Positions 1 through 7,223 of a stretch of DNA of 64,000 nt are shown here, in pieces. The notes below the pieces were generated by a model, which saw nothing but the letters and a program-made list of their open reading frames with translations, was not told the DNA's origin and did no database searches. Source of the stretch: Microvirga aerilata (GTDB lineage Bacteria > Pseudomonadota > Alphaproteobacteria > Rhizobiales > Beijerinckiaceae); contig NZ_JAEQMY010000004.1 of assembly GCF_016743775.1 (NCBI RefSeq), forward strand, positions 124,001-188,000. Reading direction: 5' to 3'. Positions within the stretch are counted from its first letter, which is position 1. Each line of letters begins with the position of its first letter. The position numbers and the translations under genes are program-made.

Positions 1-40
1 TTCAGCTATGGTTTTCTTACGTTACGCAAGGGGCAACACA

Positions 41-280
41 ATGAAACCGGATATGGACCTGATCGGCGCTCTCACCAGCTTCTCCGTCGGCACGCTCGAC
101 GGCCGCGACGCGATGATGGTGATCGAACTCGCAACAACCACCGAGGAATACGAGCGCGGCATCCGGCGCCAGATGCCGGTCGCGATGACCCCCGAACATG
201 CCCGCGAACTCGGCGAGGCCCTGCTGCTGGCCGCCAAGGCCGCTCAGATGGGCGATGCTCCGAGCTACGCGTTCAACTGA
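41..280 (+). CDS. Small conserved hypothetical protein
   Basis: A 79-residue soluble, acidic protein that I cannot assign to a named family. It has no signal peptide, membrane segment or cysteines. The N-terminal half looks like a short beta-sheet (FSVGTLDGRDAMMVIELAT) and the C-terminal part is an alanine/leucine-rich helix. The ATG at 41 is preferred over an in-frame ATG at 8 because it follows a purine-rich stretch (AAGGGG) at about the right distance. The gene stands alone: the next gene lies on the other strand and ends 41 bases downstream. Codon use is GC3-rich like its neighbours, which supports it being real. Function unknown. Confidence 0.6.
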   Translation: MKPDMDLIGALTSFSVGTLDGRDAMMVIELATTTEEYERGIRRQMPVAMTPEHARELGEALLLAAKAAQMGDAPSYAFN

Positions 281-320
281 TCAGCGCCACGCTCGAAGGC
301 TGGCGACAAGCACCGAGCCT

Positions 321-1070
321 TCACCGACATGTCCGGTAGGATCCCATGTCGAAATGAAAATGATCGTGGTGAGCCTCGTTGTAATCGGGGCTTAGCACCA
401 CGTCGAAAACATCGCAGGCACCGTCCCGCAGGGCACGGAGAAATGCCCTGCGGCGCGGATCGCTTCCTATCCAATCGCCTTTGACCGTAATCTGCTGTCC
501 GTCGGCAAGTACGAAGCCTGCAATGTCGATGGCATTGGCCGTCGCGTGCTCGCTGCGCCGCCCTCCTGCGCGATGGTTGATGTTGCGGCAGGCATATGTT
601 CCAAAATGCGTAACACGCACGATCTCCTGCCCCAGATGCCGACGGGCGGCAGGCAGCAGAACATGCTCCTCGAACAGGGCCCATGCCACGGTGAGCGAAC
701 AGGTGGCCGTAAATCCGCGGCTCAACCCCACGGACGACCGGCTCACCTCCACGGCATTCGAAAACCCGCACCCTTGCTCCAGCGGCTGGTCCGTGACCGG
801 TTTGTGCGAGACCTCCGAATCGGCCAGCACGGCCAGGCATTGCGCGCCATTCCGCTCGAGGCGGCCAAGCTTGAGTCGCGTGAGCCAGCTTGGGCTGTCC
901 GCAATACGCAAGGGGCTGAACGGATTGAGGTGATTGGGAACCACGATCACGCCGGCCCAAAGCAATCCGCCGCATACCGCCAGTCCCATGGCGACTACAA
1001 CGGCAAGCCGGCCAAGGATGATCGGCACGAGCCTGGAACGCCGCCGTGGATGAGAATGATCGTCCTGCAC
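321..1070 (-). CDS. Extensin-like C-terminal domain protein
   Basis: About 249 residues. The N-terminus is basic (HPRRRSR) followed by one hydrophobic segment at about residues 14-45, so it is probably membrane-anchored or exported. The rest matches the bacterial extensin-like family, with conserved cysteines, a THFGTYACRN segment, the H-A-x-A-N-A-I-D-I motif and an H-H-D-H-F-H cluster near the C-terminus. These His/Asp motifs resemble those of metal-dependent peptidoglycan peptidases of the D-Ala-D-Ala carboxypeptidase/VanY-like fold, so a periplasmic cell-wall role is plausible; this is an inference from motif likeness. The start is a GTG at 1070, with no better start upstream. The gene lies 47 bases downstream of the response regulator on the same strand and may be read through from it. 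Confidence 0.8.
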   Translation of the reverse strand: MQDDHSHPRRRSRLVPIILGRLAVVVAMGLAVCGGLLWAGVIVVPNHLNPFSPLRIADSPSWLTRLKLGRLERNGAQCLAVLADSEVSHKPVTDQPLEQGCGFSNAVEVSRSSVGLSRGFTATCSLTVAWALFEEHVLLPAARRHLGQEIVRVTHFGTYACRNINHRAGGRRSEHATANAIDIAGFVLADGQQITVKGDWIGSDPRRRAFLRALRDGACDVFDVVLSPDYNEAHHDHFHFDMGSYRTCR

Positions 1071-1117
1071 GCCCCTGTTCTAGGGCTCGGCAGGTTGGGA
1101 ACCAGCCGGTTGAGACT

Positions 1118-1567
1118 CTAGGACAGGCTGGACCCCTGGATCGCCATCTCATTCAAGCCGAGCCAGTACGCATTGATTTGCTCGACCATCTCGCGCAACG
1201 CCTCCGGCCGCGCCGGCTTGACCAGGTACGAATTGGCTCCGAGGTCATAGGCGCGCTCCAGGTCGACGTTTTCGCGCGACGACGTCAGGATGATGACCGG
1301 GATGCGCCGCAGCCTTGCCGTTCCCTTGATCCATTCCAGCACCTCGAAGCCCGAACGGCGGGGCAGCTTGAGATCCAAGAGAATGATGAAAGGGCTCGCC
1401 TGCATCGGGTCTGTCGCAGTCTGTTCCAGATAGGCCACGGCCTCATCCCCATCCTTGGCGAACCAGAGAGGAACGGCGATGCCGGCCTTCTTGAAGGCTC
1501 GTGCCAGCAGGTCCCGGTCGTCGGCGTTATCCTCGACAATCAGCACCATTCCCTCATCCTGGCTCAT
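1118..1567 (-). CDS. Single-domain response regulator (Rcp1-like)
   Basis: A stand-alone receiver domain of 149 residues. Visible hallmarks are the acidic pair in VLIVEDNADD, the phospho-acceptor Asp in LLDLKLP, the Thr/Ser of ILTSS and the conserved Lys of LVKPA. There is no output domain, so it should act by protein contact, most likely as phosphate acceptor of the kinase encoded just upstream. Its ATG overlaps the kinase stop in an ATGA junction, meaning tight translational coupling. The longer frame reaches back to 1642, but the extra 25 residues are only a shadow of the kinase gene. Pairing of a CHASE3 kinase with an Rcp1-like regulator is a known arrangement in proteobacteria. Confidence 0.9.
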   Translation of the reverse strand: MSQDEGMVLIVEDNADDRDLLARAFKKAGIAVPLWFAKDGDEAVAYLEQTATDPMQASPFIILLDLKLPRRSGFEVLEWIKGTARLRRIPVIILTSSRENVDLERAYDLGANSYLVKPARPEALREMVEQINAYWLGLNEMAIQGSSLS

Positions 1568-3042
1568 TGTGTCCCCTCCTCCGCGGCCGGAAGCTCGATC
1601 CAAAAGCGGCTCCCCTCCCCGGGTTTCGATATGACGCCGCACTCGCCGCCCATGCGCTCGAGGCTTCTTCGGACGATTGCCAGGCCGATCCCTGTTCCGG
1701 GATAGGCCTCAACACCGTGCAGGCGCTGAAATGGCTGGAACACGCGCTCCTGATGAGCGGGATCGATGCCGATGCCATTGTCTTCGAACCAAAGCCGCAC
1801 GCGGTTCGCCTGCCTCTCCGCCCGAATGCGGATATAGGGCCTGTTCCCCGGAGGCACGAACTTGATCGCATTCGAGATCAGGTTCTCGACGGCCTGCACC
1901 AGCGTCGGAGGATGCGCTTTTACGCTGGGCAGCGGGCGCTCGACCTCGATCTCCGCGCGGGCCTCGCTCACCATTTGCTCACTATGCGCTAGAACCTGAT
2001 GAACGATTTGCTCGAGCGCCACGGGGCGCAGGTTCACTTCCCCACGGGCCAGCCGGCTATAGGTGAGAATATCCTGGATCAGGTTGTCCATCCGGTCCGC
2101 CGCCGCAACGATCCGTTGCGTGAAGCCCCTGCCCTCCTCCGGGAGAGAAGCGCCGTAATCCTCAACAAGGGCATCGGCATAGCCATGCATGGACCGCAGC
2201 GGCGCGCGCAGATCGTGGGAAATCGTGTACGCAAAGGCATCGAGCTCCCGGTTGACCTGGGTCAGCTCCGCGGTCCGGCTCTCCACCTGCCGCTCCAGAT
2301 CCTGCCGAAAACGCCGCTCGGCCTCAAGAAGCTTGGCATTGGCGCGCTGCCGTGACAGCCAGAGCATGCCGAGAATCGTGCTGACGAGAGCAGACACCCC
2401 ACCCAGAACAGCGATCCCGGTCGCCCAGGCCGCCTGATTCTCGAGCTGTCGCGTTCGCGAGGCCAGAAGACTCTGCTGCGCATTCTCCAGGTCTACGATT
2501 GCGGCATCGATATCCTCCATCAGCTTTTGCCCGACGTCCGTTCGGACCACGGCCAAGGCGGCATCGAACCCCTGCTGGCGCAAGGAAACCGTTTGGGAGA
2601 GTTCATCCAGCTTGTCTTCGACAAGACCACGCAGGCGCTGCAGGCGGATTTTCTGCGCCGGGTCCCTGACTGCGCCTTCAAGGGTCCCAAAACTTGTCCA
2701 GACCTTGCCGACCGCCCGATCGTAGGGCGCGAGATAGCGACGCTCTCCCGTCAGGATATAGCCGCGCTGGCCCGTTTCGGCCGCTCGCACATCCACATGC
2801 AGTTCAGCCATCTCCCGCAGCATTGCGCTGGTCTGGAGCACGAAGACGCGATTCTGCCCAAGGCTCGACAGGATCAGGTTCAGGGCAATCGCGCTTGCCA
2901 CCATGAGCGCTCCGGCGAGAACGAATGCCGCCGTAACGGCAGCCGATCCGAAGCGAGGCGGCTCCGGATCGGTTCCATGCTGCGCCGGGCTTGCATCGGA
3001 ACTCCAGCGAAGCGGCGGATTAACTTTGAAAGGGAGCAACAA
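1564..3042 (-). CDS. CHASE3-domain sensor histidine kinase
   Basis: A 492-residue membrane sensor kinase. Order: a first membrane helix (about 35-58), a periplasmic CHASE3 domain (about 60-195, with the typical ETGQRGYILTG segment), a second membrane helix (about 205-230), a short coiled linker, HisKA with the H-box SHDLRAPLRS (about 275) and HATPase_c with N-box NLISNAIKF, G1 box DNGIGI and G2 box GTGIGLAI. The phospho-acceptor His and the ATP-lid glycines are intact. The start is a TTG at 3042 after a GGGGAAG ribosome site; a later start would remove the first helix. It is co-transcribed with the response regulator (ATGA overlap). The signal sensed cannot be told from sequence. Confidence 0.9.
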   Translation of the reverse strand: MLLPFKVNPPLRWSSDASPAQHGTDPEPPRFGSAAVTAAFVLAGALMVASAIALNLILSSLGQNRVFVLQTSAMLREMAELHVDVRAAETGQRGYILTGERRYLAPYDRAVGKVWTSFGTLEGAVRDPAQKIRLQRLRGLVEDKLDELSQTVSLRQQGFDAALAVVRTDVGQKLMEDIDAAIVDLENAQQSLLASRTRQLENQAAWATGIAVLGGVSALVSTILGMLWLSRQRANAKLLEAERRFRQDLERQVESRTAELTQVNRELDAFAYTISHDLRAPLRSMHGYADALVEDYGASLPEEGRGFTQRIVAAADRMDNLIQDILTYSRLARGEVNLRPVALEQIVHQVLAHSEQMVSEARAEIEVERPLPSVKAHPPTLVQAVENLISNAIKFVPPGNRPYIRIRAERQANRVRLWFEDNGIGIDPAHQERVFQPFQRLHGVEAYPGTGIGLAIVRRSLERMGGECGVISKPGEGSRFWIELPAAEEGTQ

Positions 3043-3109
3043 CTTCCCCTATTCGTTATCGTTGAACTGACACATAACCGCCGATCGCTGCTTCGGATTG
3101 CCTGATCCC

Positions 3110-4090
3110 ATGAGAATCCTCTTTGTCGATGATGATCCAGATACCCGTGCGCTGGCAATTCGGGCCGTTACCCATGAGTTCCCGAATGCCACCATCCGGG
3201 AGGCGATGGACCTGACCAGCCTTGATGAGGTTTTGCAGGAGCGGCCTCCCGAGATCCTCGTTACGGACTTCGACCTGCGGTGGACTGACGGGATAAAGAT
3301 CTTTGACCGGGTGAAGGCCGCGAACCCCCTGTGCTGCACCGTCATGTTTACCGGAACCGGCAATGAGGAACTTGCCGTGCGAGCCCTCAAGCACGGCTTT
3401 GATGATTATGTGGTCAAAGGATCCAAGCAGCTTCGCCGTCTCGCGATCACGGTTCGCAGTGCCTATGAGCGCAACAACAGGTTGCGCGAACTCGGCGAAA
3501 GCCGCGATCTCGTTCTCAAGGAGCTGTACCATAGGCTGCACAACAACCTTCAGCTTGTGATCAGCCTCCTGCGAATGACCGAAAAGACCCTTGGGCATGA
3601 AAGCGACAGACAGCAGATTGCCGATCTCGGGCGCCGCATCCAGGCTCTCAGCGCCCTTCAGGAAGAGTTCTACCGCTCGGAAGACTTCCGGCGCGTGAAC
3701 TTCAGCAGCTTTCTGGAGAGATTGGCTCGCAATCTATTGGAAACCTCAGGAGGCCGCATCGAACTTACGGCCGAGCTTAACCTAGTTGAATTACCCGTCG
3801 ACTTGGCTGTTCCATTGGGTCTCATAGCCAACGAAATTCTCAACGCTACGCTCAAGCATGCCTCTCCCGATGATCGTCCAGGGCACCTCTCCATGCGGCT
3901 CGAACAGATAGCGGAAACGCTCATCCTCCGAATTTCCGGTGACGGGGCTGGATCCGGGGAGGACCCGGATACGGCCAAGACCGGCCTTGGGATGCGCCTG
4001 ATCCAGCGCCTTGCCACTCAAATCGAGGGCGAAGTATCGCTCGAGCACCATGCGGCAGGAGCCGCATGGCAGGTGAGCGTTCCTCTATGA
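3110..4090 (+). CDS. Receiver-HisKA_2 sensor kinase (cytoplasmic)
   Basis: A 326-residue soluble protein fusing an N-terminal receiver domain (acidic DDDPD, acceptor Asp in LVTDFDL, Lys of VVKGSK) to a C-terminal kinase of the HisKA_2 type. The H-box reads ELYHRLHNNLQ with the expected His, and the ATPase part has an N-box (ANEILNATLKHA) and a glycine-rich lid (TGLGMRLIQRL). The order receiver-then-kinase suggests that phosphorylation of the receiver tunes the kinase. In alphaproteobacteria HisKA_2/HWE kinases often feed the general stress response (PhyR/EcfG); no phyR or ecfG lies in this window, so that link is only a possibility. I choose the ATG at 3110; a TTG at 3098 is in frame. It is divergent from the CHASE3 kinase with 67 bases between and overlaps the next gene by ATGA. 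Confidence 0.85.
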   Translation: MRILFVDDDPDTRALAIRAVTHEFPNATIREAMDLTSLDEVLQERPPEILVTDFDLRWTDGIKIFDRVKAANPLCCTVMFTGTGNEELAVRALKHGFDDYVVKGSKQLRRLAITVRSAYERNNRLRELGESRDLVLKELYHRLHNNLQLVISLLRMTEKTLGHESDRQQIADLGRRIQALSALQEEFYRSEDFRRVNFSSFLERLARNLLETSGGRIELTAELNLVELPVDLAVPLGLIANEILNATLKHASPDDRPGHLSMRLEQIAETLILRISGDGAGSGEDPDTAKTGLGMRLIQRLATQIEGEVSLEHHAAGAAWQVSVPL

Positions 4091-4470
4091 GCGAGAAGCT
4101 TCGGGTTCTCGTGGTTGATGATGAAGCGCTTGTGGCGGACTTTATTGCCGACCTCGTGGAGGAGGCTGGGCACGAGGTCATCGGCATCGCCGCGACGCGA
4201 GAGAAGGCGCTGGAATATCTGGAGCGAAGCGCTATCGATCTCGCCATCCTCGACATCAGGCTGAAGGGCCGTCTGAACGGGATCGATCTGGCGCAGGCAA
4301 CGCGCGCCCGCGAAATCCCTCATATGTTCATCACCGGCTCGGGGGACCCGTCAACACGGGAGGCCGCGGAGGCAACGGGGCCGCTCGCCATCCTCCAAAA
4401 GCCGTTCAGTCAGGAACGGCTTGTCTCCGTCCTCAGCCAGATGGCGCAGCGCGACCATTCATTGAACTGA
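4087..4470 (+). CDS. Single-domain response regulator
   Basis: A 127-residue stand-alone receiver with the acidic pair VVDDEA, the phospho-acceptor in AILDIRL, the Thr of FITGSG and the Lys of LQKPFS. It has no output domain. Its ATG overlaps the stop of the receiver-kinase in an ATGA junction, so the two are almost surely a cognate pair made in fixed ratio. The sequence resembles regulators that accompany HWE/HisKA_2 kinases, acting either as a phosphate sink or as an intermediate in a relay. Confidence 0.88.
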   Translation: MSEKLRVLVVDDEALVADFIADLVEEAGHEVIGIAATREKALEYLERSAIDLAILDIRLKGRLNGIDLAQATRAREIPHMFITGSGDPSTREAAEATGPLAILQKPFSQERLVSVLSQMAQRDHSLN

Positions 4471-4531
4471 CACGCCGCTGGTTTGATCATCTGGCAGGCC
4501 ACCTGCCGCAGCGGCCTCCGACGTATCCGAC

Positions 4532-4555
4532 GGCAAGGCGGCGGACCGCCTTGCC
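4532..4555. terminator. Perfect 10-bp stem-loop between convergent genes
   Basis: GGCAAGGCGG and CCGCCTTGCC are perfect complements around a four-base loop. It sits between the + strand response regulator (ends 4470) and the - strand HU gene (ends 4593). No U-tract follows on either strand, so it is a candidate bidirectional 3'-end structure rather than a textbook intrinsic terminator. Confidence 0.45.
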
Positions 4556-4592
4556 AATGCTGGATCTGTCGCTTCTCGAAGCTCCAGGAAAT

Positions 4593-5093
4593 TTATACGG
4601 ATTCCTTGAGGTCCTTTGCAGCCCTGAAGGCAATCTTCTTGGAAGCCTTGATCTTCACCGGCTCGCCCGTCTGCGGATTGCGGCCCATACGGGCAGCACG
4701 CTTGCGCACCTGCAGAATGCCGAGACCCGTCAACCGAATCTTCTCGCCCTTCTTCAGGCTCTTTGCGATCATCTCGACCACCTGGGTGAGCATCTCGTTC
4801 GCCTGGCGCTTGGGAAGCTCGTGGGTTTCCGAAAGCCTTTCCGCGATGTTGCGCAACGTCAGGACGGACGCTGCACCACCTGCGGAGGCCTTGCTGACGG
4901 CCTTCTTTGCAGGGGCCTTGGATGCAACCTTCTTGGCAGGGGCCTTCGCGGCAGCCTTCGTTGCAGCTGCCTTGGTGGCTGCCTTTGCAGGTGCCTTCGC
5001 GGTTTTGGCCGATGCCTTTGCTGCAGCCTTAGGCGCCGCAGCCTTCTTGGCAGGGGCCTTCTTGGACGAAACCTTGGTTGCAGTCTTGGCCAT
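4593..5093 (-). CDS. HU-family DNA-binding protein with histone-H1-like tail
   Basis: A 166-residue nucleoid protein. Residues 1 to about 72 are a low-complexity basic tail built from Ala, Lys and Pro with recurring PAKKA/KAPAK units, like the tail of eukaryotic histone H1. Residues about 75-166 form a complete HU/IHF fold, with LTLRNIAERL at the start, the GLGILQVRKRAARMGRNPQTGE DNA-arm segment, and KASKKIAFRAAKDL at the end. HU bends DNA by inserting the proline-tipped arm; the tail should add non-specific DNA binding and compaction. The ATG at 5093 is set by a strong AAGGAG site 7 bases upstream; the frame stays open further back by chance. Single gene, with its own leader region. Confidence 0.88.
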   Translation of the reverse strand: MAKTATKVSSKKAPAKKAAAPKAAAKASAKTAKAPAKAATKAAATKAAAKAPAKKVASKAPAKKAVSKASAGGAASVLTLRNIAERLSETHELPKRQANEMLTQVVEMIAKSLKKGEKIRLTGLGILQVRKRAARMGRNPQTGEPVKIKASKKIAFRAAKDLKESV

Positions 5094-5527
5094 CAGAAAC
5101 TCCTTCTTTTGAACTGTGAACTCATAGACAGCAAAATCTGAATAGCGCTTTTGACCAAGATTTAAAGATGGCAAAATGAGGTTTCCGCACAATAGTCTTG
5201 GATAGATCCTGCAATTCTCGCCGGGCTGCCCCTGAATGCTGCCCGAAATCAAACCCTGAAGATGAGAAACGCTCCAGGCTCTTTGAACCGCTGCGGCGCG
5301 CAACCCGATCAAAGATTGCCTGACGAATGCACTCAAACCTCGCATTCGCCGGGATCCTATGAACGATTGAAGTTGCTTGATATCATCCTTGGAATAAAGA
5401 CTAGACAGGATGGAGCGAACTGATGTCACCTCCGTCCTCGGGACGCTGCAGCCTTGTGGTCGTCACAAAAGAATAACGACAAGCCGGTCATCAACGCTAT
5501 CGGGATCGGGAAAACTACGGTGAACGC
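5094..5527. other. Intergenic region between divergent genes
   Basis: This 434-base spacer separates the HU gene (left, - strand) from the KDG kinase gene (right, + strand). The half next to HU is visibly richer in A and T (about 5100-5185) and must hold the HU promoter, but I could not fix a convincing -35/-10 pair. No tRNA, repeat or coding-like frame was seen. Confidence 0.4.
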
Positions 5528-6424
5528 ATGACCAGAGTCGCTTGCATCGGAGAATGCATGATCGAGCTTCGGGAGGAGGTCGATGGAAGGCTGTCCCGGA
5601 GCTTTGGCGGTGATACGCTCAACACGGCAGTCTATCTCGCCCGTCTTGGGACGCAGGTCGATTACATCACTGCTCTGGGCGACGACAGCTGGAGCGATGA
5701 GCTGATCGCAGCATGGAACGCCGAAGGAGTCGGCACGCAGCAGGTGCCGCGCCTGCCCGGCCGCCTTCCGGGCCTCTACATCATCCAGACCGACTCGAAA
5801 GGCGAACGCCGTTTCTCGTATTGGCGCGACAGCGCTGCGGCGCGATCCCTGTTCCAAGCGCCCGAGGCGCAAGACAGCGTCACGGCCATCGGCACATACG
5901 ACCTGGTCTATTTTTCAGGGATCACGCTTTCCCTTTACGGGGAGGACGGGCGGGATCGCCTCTTCAGGGTTCTGCACGAGGCCCGCATGCATGGACGGCG
6001 CATTGCCTTCGACACCAACTTCCGCCCCCGTGGCTGGCCCGACCCGACAGTTGCACGGGCCGCATTCCGCCAGGCGTTTGAATGCGCCGACATCGTTCTC
6101 GCATCGACGGAGGACCTCGATCTTCTGTTCGGCGATGCCGGCGTCGACGATCTTTTAGGTTTCTCCGAGAAGGCTGAAATCGTCCTCAAGCTCCCGGACC
6201 TGACCTGCCGCGTCATCGCGCAGGGTCAGGAAGTGCTGGTGCCGGGCAAGGCCGCGGAAGATGTCGTCGACACGACCGCCGCAGGCGACAGCTTTGCGGC
6301 CGCTTATCTCGATGCGCGCCTGTCCGGTGCGAACCCCGAAGCCGCTGCAAGCGCGGGGCATCGTCTCGCCGGTCAGGTTGTGCGCTACCGCGGCGCGATC
6401 ATTCCGGCCGAGGCCATGCCTTGA
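5528..6424 (+). CDS. kdgK: 2-dehydro-3-deoxygluconokinase (PfkB family)
   Basis: A 298-residue sugar kinase that phosphorylates 2-keto-3-deoxygluconate (KDG) to KDPG using ATP in the cytoplasm. The PfkB fold is clear: an N-terminal IGECMIEL strand, the FGGDTLNTAVYLARLG signature around residue 27, and the C-terminal DTTAAGDSF motif (248-256) with the catalytic-base Asp at 254 and the anion-hole glycine. The length is usual for the family. The KDPG aldolase gene follows 37 bases downstream, so the pair converts KDG to pyruvate and glyceraldehyde 3-phosphate, the lower part of hexuronate or gluconate breakdown. No uronate permease or dehydrogenase is next to it, so the source of KDG is not shown here. 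Confidence 0.9.
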   Translation: MTRVACIGECMIELREEVDGRLSRSFGGDTLNTAVYLARLGTQVDYITALGDDSWSDELIAAWNAEGVGTQQVPRLPGRLPGLYIIQTDSKGERRFSYWRDSAAARSLFQAPEAQDSVTAIGTYDLVYFSGITLSLYGEDGRDRLFRVLHEARMHGRRIAFDTNFRPRGWPDPTVARAAFRQAFECADIVLASTEDLDLLFGDAGVDDLLGFSEKAEIVLKLPDLTCRVIAQGQEVLVPGKAAEDVVDTTAAGDSFAAAYLDARLSGANPEAAASAGHRLAGQVVRYRGAIIPAEAMP

Positions 6425-6461
6425 GCCCGATCTTGCAAGCCCATTTCAAGGAGGCCCTTGC

Positions 6462-7127
6462 GTGACCCAAGACCTGACGAGCCTCTCCGGCTCCCGTGAT
6501 AAAAAGCTGGCCGACATCCTCCGGGCCGGCCCCATCGTTCCCGTCATCACCCTGGAGCGTGTGGACGATGCCGTTCCTCTCGCGCGGGCTCTCGTGGCCG
6601 GCGGGCTCCGCCTGCTGGAAATCACGCTGAGAACCCCCGCAGCAGCGGACTCCGCCGCAGCCATCATCCAGGAGGTGCCGGAGGCGATCGTCGGAATAGG
6701 CACGGTTCTGACGCCCAGGGACCTGGAACGCGCTCAGGCGCTGGGCGCGCGCTATGCCCTGAGCCCCGGCGCCACGCCGGCCCTGCTCGAAGCTGCCGCC
6801 GGAAGCGAGATGCCGTTCATTCCGGGCATCGCAACCGCGTCGGAGCTGATGGGAGCCCTGGAGCACGGCTTCCAGACGGTGAAGTTCTTCCCTGCCGTTG
6901 CTTCGGGCGGCATTCCCGCCCTGAAGGCGCTCGCTGGTCCCTTTCCGCAGGCCCGCTTCTGCCCGACCGGAGGCATCGACGAGAAGAATGCCAGAGACTG
7001 GCTTACCTTGCCGAATGTCGTGGCCATCGGCGGATCCTGGGTCTGCCAGACGTCCGACATTCGCGCGAAGGCGTGGAACGACATCACCGCGAAAGCCGAG
7101 AGGGCAGTCATGTCCATCAAGGCATGA
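6462..7127 (+). CDS. eda: KDPG aldolase (2-dehydro-3-deoxy-phosphogluconate aldolase)
   Basis: A 221-residue class I aldolase splitting KDPG into pyruvate and glyceraldehyde 3-phosphate, the last step of the Entner-Doudoroff and hexuronate routes; many homologues also cleave 4-hydroxy-2-oxoglutarate. The Schiff-base lysine lies in TVKFFPA (K141) and the catalytic Glu in LEITLRT (E53). A phosphate-binding glycine stretch (SGG) follows the lysine. The start is a GTG at 6462, set by an AAGGAGG site 8 bases upstream; an upstream in-frame start would lie inside kdgK. Forms an operon with kdgK. Confidence 0.9.
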   Translation: MTQDLTSLSGSRDKKLADILRAGPIVPVITLERVDDAVPLARALVAGGLRLLEITLRTPAAADSAAAIIQEVPEAIVGIGTVLTPRDLERAQALGARYALSPGATPALLEAAAGSEMPFIPGIATASELMGALEHGFQTVKFFPAVASGGIPALKALAGPFPQARFCPTGGIDEKNARDWLTLPNVVAIGGSWVCQTSDIRAKAWNDITAKAERAVMSIKA

Positions 7128-7223
7128 CGGGTTCCGGCAAAACGCATTGGTGCTGACATTTCGTAGGCTTGTCAGGCTCATGGCTCCTGGCGATACTCAC
7201 GGCCCGGCATGCGAGGGACCACA

